64,000 nucleotides of DNA from Enterobacter sp. BIGb0383 (lineage in GTDB: Bacteria > Pseudomonadota > Gammaproteobacteria > Enterobacterales > Enterobacteriaceae): the NCBI RefSeq assembly GCF_003751845.1, contig NZ_RJKQ01000002.1:1364001-1428000 (forward strand). Reading direction: 5' to 3'. Positions 54,557 to 64,000 of this stretch are shown here, piece by piece. Under the pieces are notes generated by a model. It was not told where the DNA came from. It saw only the letters and a list, made by a program, of their open reading frames with translations, and ran no database searches. Each line of letters opens with the position of its first letter. Within the stretch, counting starts at the first letter, position 1. The translations under genes and the position numbers were made by a program.

Positions 54557-56515
54557 ATGAGCCAGGTACATAAACACGATATTCCCGCAAATATTGCGGC
54601 ACACTGCCTGATTAATCCGGACCAGTATGAGGCACGGTATCAGCTGTCCGTTAGCGATCCCGAAACCTTCTGGGGTGAAGAGGGGAAAATCCTCGACTGG
54701 ATAACGCCGTACAGCAAAGTCAAAAACACTTCCTTCGCGCCGGGCAACGTCTCCATTAAATGGTATGAAGACGGCTCCCTTAACCTTGCCGCGAACTGCC
54801 TGGATCGCCATCTGCAGACCCAGGGCGACAGAACCGCCATCATCTGGGAAGGCGATGACGCCAGCCAGAGTAAGCACGTCACGTATCGCGAACTGCACCG
54901 CGACGTCTGCCGCTTCGCCAATGTCCTGCAGCAGCTGGGCATTAAGAAAGGCGACGTGGTCGCCATCTATATGCCGATGGTGGTAGAAGCCGCCGTGGCG
55001 ATGTTGGCTTGCGCACGTATCGGTGCCGTTCACTCAGTTATTTTCGGCGGTTTCTCGCCGGAAGCCGTGGCCGGCCGCATCGTTGATTCCAGCTCGAAGC
55101 TGGTGATCACCGCCGATGAAGGTATCCGCGCGGGCCGCTCTATTCCGCTGAAAAAGAACGTCGACGACGCCCTGAAAAACCCCAACGTCAAAAGCGTTGA
55201 ACACGTGGTGGTCTATAAACGCACCGGCGGAAAAATTGACTGGCAGGAAGGCCGCGACCTGTGGTGGAGCGACCTGCTGGACGCCGCCAGCGACCAGCAT
55301 CAGCCGGTCGCCGTGAACGCTGAAGACCCGCTGTTTATCCTCTACACTTCCGGCTCCACCGGGAAACCCAAAGGCGTGCTGCACACTACCGGCGGCTACC
55401 TGGTCTATGCAGCCACCACCTTTAAATACGTCTTCGATTACCATCCGGGCGAGGTTTACTGGTGTACGGCGGACGTGGGCTGGGTCACCGGCCACAGCTA
55501 TCTGCTTTACGGCCCGCTGGCCTGCGGTGCAACCACGCTGATGTTCGAAGGGGTGCCAAACTGGCCGACCCCGGCGCGTATGTCCCAGGTGGTCGACAAG
55601 CATAAGGTCAATATTCTCTATACCGCCCCGACGGCGATCCGCGCCCTGATGGCCGAAGGCGACAAGGCGATTGACGGCACAGACCGCTCATCTCTGCGCA
55701 TCCTCGGGTCGGTGGGCGAGCCGATCAACCCGGAAGCCTGGGAGTGGTACTGGAAGAAAATCGGCAAGGAGAAATGCCCGGTGATGGACACCTGGTGGCA
55801 GACCGAAACCGGCGGCTTTATGATCACCCCGCTGCCCGGTGCTATCCCTCTGAAAGCCGGTTCCGCTACCCGCCCGTTCTTCGGCGTGCAGCCTGCGCTG
55901 GTGGATAACGAAGGTAACGCCCTTGAGGGCGCCACCGAAGGCAACCTGACCATCGTCGACTCCTGGCCAGGCCAGGCACGTACCCTGTTCGGCGACCATG
56001 AGCGCTTCGAGCAGACCTACTTCTCCACCTTTAAAAATATGTACTTCAGCGGCGACGGCGCGCGTCGTGACGAGGACGGTTATTACTGGATAACCGGCCG
56101 CGTGGATGACGTGCTGAACGTTTCCGGCCACCGTCTCGGTACCGCCGAAATCGAATCGGCGCTGGTCTCGCACCCGAAAATCGCCGAAGCGGCGGTGGTC
56201 GGTATTCCTCATAGCATCAAGGGCCAGGCGATCTACGCCTACGTCACCCTGAACCATGGGGAAGAACCGACGCCGGAGCTGTACGCCGAGGTGCGCAACT
56301 GGGTACGTAAAGAGATAGGCCCGCTGGCGACGCCGGACGTACTGCACTGGACAGACTCACTGCCGAAAACCCGCTCCGGCAAAATCATGCGCCGTATTCT
56401 GCGCAAAATCGCCGCTGGCGATACCAGTAACTTTGGCGATACCTCTACGCTTGCCGATCCGGGCGTAGTGGAAAAACTGCTCGAAGAGAAGCAGACCATC
56501 GCCATGCCATCCTGA
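54557..56515 (+). CDS. acs: Acetyl-CoA synthetase
   Basis: Activates acetate with ATP and CoA to acetyl-CoA through acetyl-AMP. 652 residues as in E. coli. The AMP-binding core motif [32 protein letters not shown] (the A5 region), [20 protein letters not shown] (A8 hinge) and the C-terminal [13 protein letters not shown] with the acetylatable Lys are all present. AAGGAG precedes the ATG. It is first of acs-yjcH-actP, the acetate-scavenging operon, with a small hairpin after its stop. Confidence 0.97.
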   Translation: MSQVHKHDIPANIAAHCLINPDQYEARYQLSVSDPETFWGEEGKILDWITPYSKVKNTSFAPGNVSIKWYEDGSLNLAANCLDRHLQTQGDRTAIIWEGDDASQSKHVTYRELHRDVCRFANVLQQLGIKKGDVVAIYMPMVVEAAVAMLACARIGAVHSVIFGGFSPEAVAGRIVDSSSKLVITADEGIRAGRSIPLKKNVDDALKNPNVKSVEHVVVYKRTGGKIDWQEGRDLWWSDLLDAASDQHQPVAVNAEDPLFILYTSGSTGKPKGVLHTTGGYLVYAATTFKYVFDYHPGEVYWCTADVGWVTGHSYLLYGPLACGATTLMFEGVPNWPTPARMSQVVDKHKVNILYTAPTAIRALMAEGDKAIDGTDRSSLRILGSVGEPINPEAWEWYWKKIGKEKCPVMDTWWQTETGGFMITPLPGAIPLKAGSATRPFFGVQPALVDNEGNALEGATEGNLTIVDSWPGQARTLFGDHERFEQTYFSTFKNMYFSGDGARRDEDGYYWITGRVDDVLNVSGHRLGTAEIESALVSHPKIAEAAVVGIPHSIKGQAIYAYVTLNHGEEPTPELYAEVRNWVRKEIGPLATPDVLHWTDSLPKTRSGKIMRRILRKIAAGDTSNFGDTSTLADPGVVEKLLEEKQTIAMPS

Positions 56516-56523
56516 CCGCCCAT

Positions 56524-56546
56524 CCCTCTCCCATTCCGGGAGAGGG
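56524..56546 (+). promoter_or_regulatory. Intercistronic hairpin acs-yjcH
   Basis: CCCTCTCCC, loop ATTCC, GGGAGAGGG: a perfect 9-bp stem between acs and yjcH without a T run. It probably stabilises the acs message. Confidence 0.55.
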
Positions 56547-56581
56547 AATAAAATAGTCCCTCCCCAAATGGAGACTCTGTG

Positions 56582-58539
<1,958 letters not shown>

Positions 58540-58553
58540 GCCTTTACGCCCTT

Positions 58554-58584
58554 CCCCGGTCGCCCGACCGGGGATCACATTTTT
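58554..58584 (+). terminator. Terminator after the acs operon
   Basis: CCCCGGTCG and CGACCGGGG form a tight stem followed, after ATCACA, by TTTTTG. A second hairpin follows at 58590-58615. Confidence 0.65.
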
Positions 58585-58589
58585 GTCCG

Positions 58590-58615
58590 TGTGGCGTGAG
58601 CAACTTCACGCCACA
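58590..58615. other. Second hairpin after actP
   Basis: TGTGGCGTGA, loop GCAACT, TCACGCCACA: a perfect 10-bp stem. It lies between actP and the convergent gene at 58746. It could be a backup terminator or a regulator half-site pair. Confidence 0.45.
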
Positions 58616-58745
58616 ACGGAATGAAAACAAGATCGACGTCACAGGATTTATTGCCATTTCGCCTACCCCATCACACTTTTTCCCCTTTCCCCCGAAAGCC
58701 TGCCGCAAGACCGCCTGGCGGACGAGACAATTCTTCGCCCCCTTT

Positions 58746-60317
58746 TTATTCTGAATTCATCACGAGACTGTCGGCAAAACGGCTTAGCCGCTCGGGACTG
58801 AGTAGCAGAGGCAGATACAGCGGGCTACCTTCAGGCGGGTTATCGACCCAGCGGGCAACGGTATCAGCATAGCGCAGCAGGGTTTGCTGATGCTCTGTCG
58901 CCACGCGCTCAGCGGGTTCGCCATAGCGGTCGCACCAGAGTAAATCGGCCACGGCGGCCGCCACGCGGGCAAACATCTGGCTGTAGATTTCGCCATTACG
59001 CCAGGCCGCGAGCAGTACAGTCAGCGTTTCATCGCCGCCGCCAATACGCGGAGTCAATTCGCGCAGGGCCTGCACCGCACCGGCGCTGAGAAAGCAGGCG
59101 GCCTCTTTTTCCAGGGCGATCAGCTGACGTTGTTCAAGACCGCTTGCCCGGTCATCCGCCAGGAACAGAGGCTGATACGCCTGCAGCCAGTTGGCACTGC
59201 GGGTATCCATATGCAGCAGCTGCTGGGCCTGAGCAAAACTCTGTGGAACCTGGCTCTGGTCATGTAGCCGTCGCCCCAGCAGATTGGGGGTTTTACACAG
59301 CCAGTCGTGGCTGCTGTAGAGCAGCGTCGCCAGCCTCTGGCGGTCCTGCTGATGACGAAAGCGCAGCTGCTGCTGTTCGGCCCAGCGGTCAAAGGCCGAC
59401 CCGGCGCTGTTATCCGCCTGATTCGCCGCCGTCAGGCCATAAAGATTAATGGCGTTGGCCGAGTCCATCACCCGACTGTCGGGCAGCCACTGCCAGCTAA
59501 CCCGCGAGGAGATGGCTTCGATTTCGCCCTCAGCGGCGCTGATGGCCCAGCTCAGGCGGCCGGCAATCTCGTCGCCCAGCCAGCAGGGCAGGATCGTCCA
59601 GCCATAGCCGGTGCCCCAGAGATCGTATTCGATCCACTTTTTATGCCCCGGCAGGCCGGTGATATGGGGATGATTAGCAAAGCCGGGGTGGTAGTCCAGC
59701 TCGGTGGCTTTAATCGAGGCCCGCACGTCGTCAGGCAGCCGGGAAAGCACGCCTGAAAGCTGCTGGCGCGGCCAGGAGCTATCGATAAAGTCGCGCAGCA
59801 CCAGCTTTTTGCCCTGCGCCCGTATTTGGCTCCAGACCTGATGCAGACTCTGCTGCCAGCCACCGGTCTGGAACGCCGGCGTGGTCAGGCTAAGGATGAT
59901 ACCGCTGAGGTGCGGCAGCGCGGGCAACAGCGCAGTAAAAATCGCGGCGTAAAACCGCTGCCAGAAGTCCGGGGCACTTTTCTCATCGAAGGAAAACTCG
60001 GGGAACTTGCGCTTAATAATATCGTCGGACGGGGCCGCTTCCCCCTGCAGCCAGAAGGAGAGGTGGTTCGCCTGCAGGTAGTCGTTGACCCGTTTTAAAT
60101 ATTGCAGGCTGTAGTTTTGCTGGTGAATCAGATTGCCGACCTGCAGCCGCTGGCTCAGAGGTGACGGCGTCGCCAGCAGCGACAGCAGCTCCTGCTGGTG
60201 AAGAATGATGCCGGTATAGCCGTGCCGCTTCGCGCTCTCGACGCCCTGAACCAGCCACGGCCAGTGCCAGATCAGGGTGCTGTTCAGTTCCATCAGCTGC
60301 TGCGGAATACGTTTCAT
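58746..60317 (-). CDS. Uncharacterised protein, possibly glycoside-hydrolase-like
   Basis: 523 residues from the ATG at 60317. I know no name for it. The N-terminal half (IWHWPWLVQGVESAKRHGYT, GIILHQQELL, then FYAAIFTALLPALPHLSGII, YDLWGTGYGWTILPCWLGDE) looks like a TIM barrel of the alpha-glucuronidase type. The C-terminal third is helical. There is no signal peptide, so a cytoplasmic substrate is likely. It is divergent from a Gfo/Idh/MocA oxidoreductase with 58 bases between, suggesting a small sugar-derivative pathway. The enzymatic role is inferred. Confidence 0.55.
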   Translation of the reverse strand: MKRIPQQLMELNSTLIWHWPWLVQGVESAKRHGYTGIILHQQELLSLLATPSPLSQRLQVGNLIHQQNYSLQYLKRVNDYLQANHLSFWLQGEAAPSDDIIKRKFPEFSFDEKSAPDFWQRFYAAIFTALLPALPHLSGIILSLTTPAFQTGGWQQSLHQVWSQIRAQGKKLVLRDFIDSSWPRQQLSGVLSRLPDDVRASIKATELDYHPGFANHPHITGLPGHKKWIEYDLWGTGYGWTILPCWLGDEIAGRLSWAISAAEGEIEAISSRVSWQWLPDSRVMDSANAINLYGLTAANQADNSAGSAFDRWAEQQQLRFRHQQDRQRLATLLYSSHDWLCKTPNLLGRRLHDQSQVPQSFAQAQQLLHMDTRSANWLQAYQPLFLADDRASGLEQRQLIALEKEAACFLSAGAVQALRELTPRIGGGDETLTVLLAAWRNGEIYSQMFARVAAAVADLLWCDRYGEPAERVATEHQQTLLRYADTVARWVDNPPEGSPLYLPLLLSPERLSRFADSLVMNSE

Positions 60318-60375
60318 TGCGTCGCCCGAATTCTTTCCATGCTCTGATAGTAAGCGATTATTTAATGAGGACAAT

Positions 60376-61671
60376 ATGAAAAAATATGCCCTGGTCGGCA
60401 CCGGCGGACGTGCCGGACTCTATATTTCGGCAATCGGTGGACAGTGGAAAAACAGCGCCAGCCTGGTGGCCTTTTGCGATACCAACCAGACCCGGATGCA
60501 GTACGCCAACCGGCTACTGAGCGAAGCCGGTGCGCAGGCCGTCTCCTGCTGGCAGGCGGAGCAGTTCGAGGAGATGATCCGCGAAACGCGCCCCGATACC
60601 ATTATTGTGACCACGATGGATCGCACCCACGATGACTACATCGTCCGCGCCCTGCATGCGGGCTGCGATGTGATCACCGAAAAGCCAATGACCATCGACG
60701 AAGCCCGGGCGCTGCGTATTCTCGATGCCATCGAACAGACCGGTCGTCAGGTGCGGGTGGCCTTTAACTACCGCTACGCCCCGCACCACAGCAAAGTCCG
60801 CGAACTGCTGATGCAGGGCACCATCGGCGAAGTCCACTCCGTCCACTTTGAATGGCTGCTCAATACCGAGCACGGCGCGGACTATTTCCGCCGCTGGCAC
60901 AGGGAAAAACGCAACAGCGGCGGGCTGTTGGTGCATAAATCCACCCACCATTTCGACCTGATGAACTTCTGGCTGGGCAGCTATCCCGAGCGGGTGTATG
61001 CCGAAGGCGGCCTGCGTTTCTACGGTAAAGAGAACGCCGAAAAACGCGGCATCCGCCAGTTTTACCCACGCGCCCACGGCTATGCCGCTGCCAAAGACGA
61101 TCCGTTCGCGCTGCATATGGAGGAGAACCCCCAGCTTAAGGCGCTGTATCTGGATGCCGAGCACGAGGATAACTACTTCCGTGACCAGAGCGTGTTCAGC
61201 GACGGGATCACCATTGAGGACACGATGTCGGTACTGGTGAAGTACCAGAATCAGGTGCAGCTCACCTACTCTCTGAACGCGTATTTGCCGTGGGAAGGGC
61301 TGAACGTGGTCTTTAACGGCAGCGAGGGCCGACTGGAGATGAAGCTGGTGGAGAAATCCTACGTTAACGCCGGGGGCAAACGGGAAAATGAAGGCAGTCT
61401 GGAGCAGTGCGATATCACCGTCTTCCCGATGTTCGCCGCGCCCTGGAAAGCCGAGTTTAACGTGGGAGAAGGCGGACACGGCGGCGGTGATAACGCTATG
61501 CTGGCAGACCTGTTTGGTGAACCCGCTCACGACCCGCTGCAGCGGGCCGCCGACCACCGCGCGGGGGCCATGTCCATCCTCACCGGTATCGCAGGAAATA
61601 TCTCCATACAGCAGCAGCGTCCGGTGAATTTCCGCGAGTTTGAACTGGTTGCCCGACTGAAAAAACAGTAA
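60376..61671 (+). CDS. Gfo/Idh/MocA-family oxidoreductase
   Basis: A NAD(P)-dependent sugar dehydrogenase-like enzyme, 431 residues. The N-terminal Rossmann fold opens with KKYALVGTGGRAGLYISAIG. The family EKP motif occurs as DVITEKPMTIDEARALRILD and the catalytic-side motif as FNYRYAPHHSKVRELLMQGT, followed by HKSTHHFDLMNFWLG. The C-terminal part is the usual beta sheet. TGAGGA lies before the ATG. It shares a promoter region with the divergent gene at 58746-60317. Substrate unknown. Confidence 0.85.
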   Translation: MKKYALVGTGGRAGLYISAIGGQWKNSASLVAFCDTNQTRMQYANRLLSEAGAQAVSCWQAEQFEEMIRETRPDTIIVTTMDRTHDDYIVRALHAGCDVITEKPMTIDEARALRILDAIEQTGRQVRVAFNYRYAPHHSKVRELLMQGTIGEVHSVHFEWLLNTEHGADYFRRWHREKRNSGGLLVHKSTHHFDLMNFWLGSYPERVYAEGGLRFYGKENAEKRGIRQFYPRAHGYAAAKDDPFALHMEENPQLKALYLDAEHEDNYFRDQSVFSDGITIEDTMSVLVKYQNQVQLTYSLNAYLPWEGLNVVFNGSEGRLEMKLVEKSYVNAGGKRENEGSLEQCDITVFPMFAAPWKAEFNVGEGGHGGGDNAMLADLFGEPAHDPLQRAADHRAGAMSILTGIAGNISIQQQRPVNFREFELVARLKKQ

Positions 61672-61699
61672 CGTTCTGTCGCCGCCGGGCAATCGGCGG

Positions 61700-62389
61700 C
61701 TAGAACATCAGCCGTCCCACCAGCGGCGCCAGCAGCACCATCACCACGCCGGAGAGCATCATCACCAGGCTTGCCACCACGCCCTCCTGCTGGCCCAGCT
61801 CATAGGATCGCGCCGTCCCGGCCCCGTGCGAGGCGGCACCAAACCCCGCACCTTTAGCCATCCCTGCGCGGATCGCCAGCCGCAGAAAAAGGACATCCCC
61901 CACCGCCATGCCGAACACGCCGGTGATCACCACAAATAGCGCCACCAGATCCGGCTGGCCGCCCAGCGGCTTCGCCGCCGCCAGCGCAAAGGGCGTGGTG
62001 ACGGAACGCACCGCCAGACTGCGCTGGATCTCATCGGAAAGGGTAAACAGGCGCGCCAGCCAGATTGAAGAGGTGACCGCCACCACCGTGGCCGTCACCA
62101 CGCCAGCGGTCAGGGACATCCAGTGACGTTTAATGATCGCCAGGTTGTCATAGACCGGCACGGCAAAGGCAATGGTCGCCGGACCCAGCAGCCACATCAG
62201 CCAGTGGTTTTCGCCCATATAGTTCTGGTACGAGATATGGCCGAAGACCAGGATCAGCACCAGCAGCAGTGGGGTAAAGACCAGCGGCATCAGCGGCAGT
62301 TTGTGAAAACGTCGGTAGAGCCGTTTATTGGCAAAATAGAGCGCAACCGTCATCACCAGACACAGGATACTGACCAGGGAGTCACTCAT
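61700..62389 (-). CDS. CidB/LrgB-family membrane protein
   Basis: 229 residues from the ATG at 62389, mostly membrane-embedded, with the LrgB core LLGPATIAFAVPVYDNL, RSVTTPFALAAAKPLGG and GAASHGAGTARSYELGQQEG. LrgB/CidB proteins are thought to act with CidA/LrgA in murein-hydrolase control or in export of small organic acids. The start overlaps the upstream CidA-like gene by 8 bases. Confidence 0.85.
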   Translation of the reverse strand: MSDSLVSILCLVMTVALYFANKRLYRRFHKLPLMPLVFTPLLLVLILVFGHISYQNYMGENHWLMWLLGPATIAFAVPVYDNLAIIKRHWMSLTAGVVTATVVAVTSSIWLARLFTLSDEIQRSLAVRSVTTPFALAAAKPLGGQPDLVALFVVITGVFGMAVGDVLFLRLAIRAGMAKGAGFGAASHGAGTARSYELGQQEGVVASLVMMLSGVVMVLLAPLVGRLMF

Positions 62390-62792
62390 GTCCAGCCCTG
62401 CGTATTTCGTAGCGGTAGACCTTATCGACCACCCAGGCGGTCGCACCCAGCACCAGCAGCGTGCTCAGGGCAATCACCAGACAGATGCGCCAGCCGTCAA
62501 CCATCAGCAGCTGGGCGTAATTAACCACCGCCACCACCGCCGGGACAAAAAACAGCAGCATTTCCGCCAGCAGCCAGGCAGCACCGGCCCGCACCCAGCG
62601 CAGAGGCACGATACGGCAGAGGATCAGCATCAGCAGAATCAGCATCCCGACGAGGTTTGCCGGAAGGGGCAGGTGCAGCCAGGCCACCAGATATTCCGCC
62701 ACGACAAACAGTCCGGCATAAAGCACCACCTGCACCGGGATCTGTAAGCGCTGCAGTAGCACAGGTGCTACGCGGCTATAGGCCACAGCCAT
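62382..62792 (-). CDS. CidA/LrgA-family holin-like protein
   Basis: 136 residues from the ATG at 62792, with four membrane segments and the family motif LPLPANLVGMLILLMLILCR, then WLLAEMLLFFVPAVVAVVNY. CidA/LrgA are holin-like partners of CidB/LrgB. The upstream in-frame start at 62825 lacks support. It is divergent from a LysR gene, which resembles the CidR arrangement. Confidence 0.85.
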   Translation of the reverse strand: MAVAYSRVAPVLLQRLQIPVQVVLYAGLFVVAEYLVAWLHLPLPANLVGMLILLMLILCRIVPLRWVRAGAAWLLAEMLLFFVPAVVAVVNYAQLLMVDGWRICLVIALSTLLVLGATAWVVDKVYRYEIRRAGHE

Positions 62793-62895
62793 CTCTTGAT
62801 TTCCTGAACAAAAACAAAGAAGCACAGTATAGAGAGCGCACGATCGCGACTGAAATGAATTAAACTCATCGCAGGTATAGTCACGAGGAATAATG

Positions 62896-63780
62896 ATGGA
62901 TATTCGAACGCTGCGCTATTTCGTCGAAGTGGTGCGTCAGCAAAGCTTTACCCGCGCAGCCGAGAAGCTTTTCGTCACCCAGCCAACCATCAGTAAGATG
63001 TTGAAAAACCTTGAAGATGAGCTGAACTGTACCCTGCTGATCCGCGACGGCCGCAGGCTGCTGCTCACCGACACCGGTCGGGTGGTGTTTGAACGCGGGC
63101 TGGCGATCCTCGATGAGTTCCGCCAGCTGGAGGCCGAGCTAAATGACATCAACCACCTTAACCGCGGCGTGCTGCGACTGGGCATTCCCCCGATGGTCGG
63201 GGTGCTGATGGCCGGGCCCATCGGCCTGTTTCGCCAGCGATACCCCGGTGTGGAGCTTAAAATTTCTGAATCTGGCGGCCTGACGGTCCAGCAGGCGGTG
63301 ATGAACGGCGAGCTTGATCTGGCGATGACCGCCCTGCCGGTAGAAGAGGATAGCGGCCTGACCACCCTGTCGCTGTTCAGCCACCCGCTCTGCGTCCTGG
63401 TGCCGCGTACCGACGCCTGGGCCGACCAGCAGGCCATCTCTCCCGAGCAACTGGCGGAGCATCCCCTGCTGATTTATAACGAAGATTTCGCCCTCAGCCG
63501 CCAGCTTTCACGGCTGTTCCACCAGCACGGCGTCACGCCGCGCATTGCGGTCCGTAGCGGGCAGTGGGATTTTCTCGCGGCCATGGTGCAGGCGGGAATC
63601 GGCATCGCCGTCCTGCCGGAACCGATCTGCCAGCGTCTGGATAAACAGGCCCTGCGCTGGATCCCACTGCAAAGCGATCTCAGCTGGCAGCTGGGAATGA
63701 TCTGGCGCGATGGGGTCTATCTGTCACAAAGCGCCCAGGCGTGGCTAAAGTGCTGCGAGTCATTCTGGCTGGCGAAGTGA
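62896..63780 (+). CDS. LysR-family regulator, probable CidR homologue
   Basis: 294 residues. The N-terminal winged helix-turn-helix (MDIRTLRYFVEVVRQQSFTR, AAEKLFVTQPTISKMLKNLE) and the C-terminal effector domain are typical. The start and the SFTRAAEKLFVTQPTISK block resemble CidR. GAGGA at 62885-62889 fits the ATG at 62896 better than the one three bases earlier. It is divergent from the CidA/CidB-like pair and probably controls them in response to a small organic acid such as acetate or pyruvate. This is an inference. Confidence 0.85.
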   Translation: MDIRTLRYFVEVVRQQSFTRAAEKLFVTQPTISKMLKNLEDELNCTLLIRDGRRLLLTDTGRVVFERGLAILDEFRQLEAELNDINHLNRGVLRLGIPPMVGVLMAGPIGLFRQRYPGVELKISESGGLTVQQAVMNGELDLAMTALPVEEDSGLTTLSLFSHPLCVLVPRTDAWADQQAISPEQLAEHPLLIYNEDFALSRQLSRLFHQHGVTPRIAVRSGQWDFLAAMVQAGIGIAVLPEPICQRLDKQALRWIPLQSDLSWQLGMIWRDGVYLSQSAQAWLKCCESFWLAK

Positions 63781-63820
63781 ACAGCGGCGGCGTGCGACCG
63801 TCGCACAGCCGCACCGAGGG

Positions 63821-64000
63821 TTATCTTTCATCACCCAAATATAATCTGTGCGTCTTTGCGATTTCCGATACCCTTTTTTCGTCCACCCCCGCCTCGGTGG
63901 CAAATTCTTCCCAGCGGGACACAACGCCGCAGATATCGTCAATAATGGCTTTTATCCCTTTAAGAGGTAGCCCCTGTATTTTTTTGCCGATTGTAATCAG
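63821..64000 (-). CDS. HipA-family protein, C-terminal end (5' part outside window)
   Basis: The 59 C-terminal codons, in frame to the window edge, read KKIQGLPLKGIKAIIDDICG, VVSRWEEFATEAGVDEKRVS and EIAKTHRLYL. The VVSRWxxFAxxAGVxxxxxxxIxxTHRL pattern is characteristic of the end of HipA-type kinases of toxin-antitoxin systems. Nothing more can be said without the rest. Confidence 0.6.
   Translation of the reverse strand: MITIGKKIQGLPLKGIKAIIDDICGVVSRWEEFATEAGVDEKRVSEIAKTHRLYLGDER

Overview
The window looks like chromosomal DNA of an Enterobacteriaceae member close to Enterobacter, Lelliottia or Leclercia. The core genes read as close relatives of E. coli aspA-dcuA-cutA-dsbD-yjdC-tRNA-Phe, proP, yjcZ-crfC, phnA, rpiB-alsR-alsBACEK, fdhF, gltP and acs-yjcH-actP. 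They keep E. coli-like order, but several E. coli blocks are absent (nrf, yjcO, and most of the phn operon). The genus call is an inference from gene content.

Layout. 1-4.7 kb: end of aspA, dcuA, cutA-dsbD-yjdC and tRNA-Phe. 4.7-8.9 kb: accessory genes after the tRNA (small exported protein, atypical SDR, ParS/MbcA-like protein, GNAT, LysR, KptA). 8.9-33.6 kb: a contact-dependent inhibition (CDI) locus on the minus strand. It has one full-length 4431-residue cdiA with its immunity gene, followed by a graveyard of eight further immunity genes. Most still sit behind an orphan, truncated or broken cdiA-CT toxin module. Fragments nearly identical to the conserved part of cdiA recur in the array. 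Four SymE-like genes or remnants on the opposite strand (one intact, with an Xre regulator upstream) alternate with the modules and face them across convergent terminators. No complete cdiB is present; only a possible C-terminal tail lies directly before cdiA. 33.9-37.0 kb: exported SH3-like protein, yjdF, proP. 37.8-42.0 kb: kdgT, then yjcZ-crfC. 42.6-43.6 kb: phnA and an isolated phnH. 43.6-50.5 kb: rpiB and the allose regulon. 50.6-58.5 kb: selenoprotein gene fdhF, gltP, and the acs-yjcH-actP acetate operon. 58.7-63.8 kb: an uncharacterised protein divergent from a Gfo/Idh/MocA oxidoreductase, then a CidA/CidB-like pair divergent from its probable LysR regulator. The right edge holds the 3' end of a probable HipA-family gene.

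How the genes work together. The CDI array is the main interest. Full-length CdiA would carry one C-terminal toxin, and the orphan modules form a library of alternative toxin/immunity pairs. These could be swapped onto the full-length gene by recombination in the repeated conserved segments, or be kept as immunity memory. Two orphan modules begin exactly at the VENN codons that mark the toxin boundary. Immunity genes are kept better than their toxins: one toxin is nearly gone and another carries both a nonsense codon and a frameshift.

Toxin and immunity family names are from memory of family patterns and were not checked by any search.
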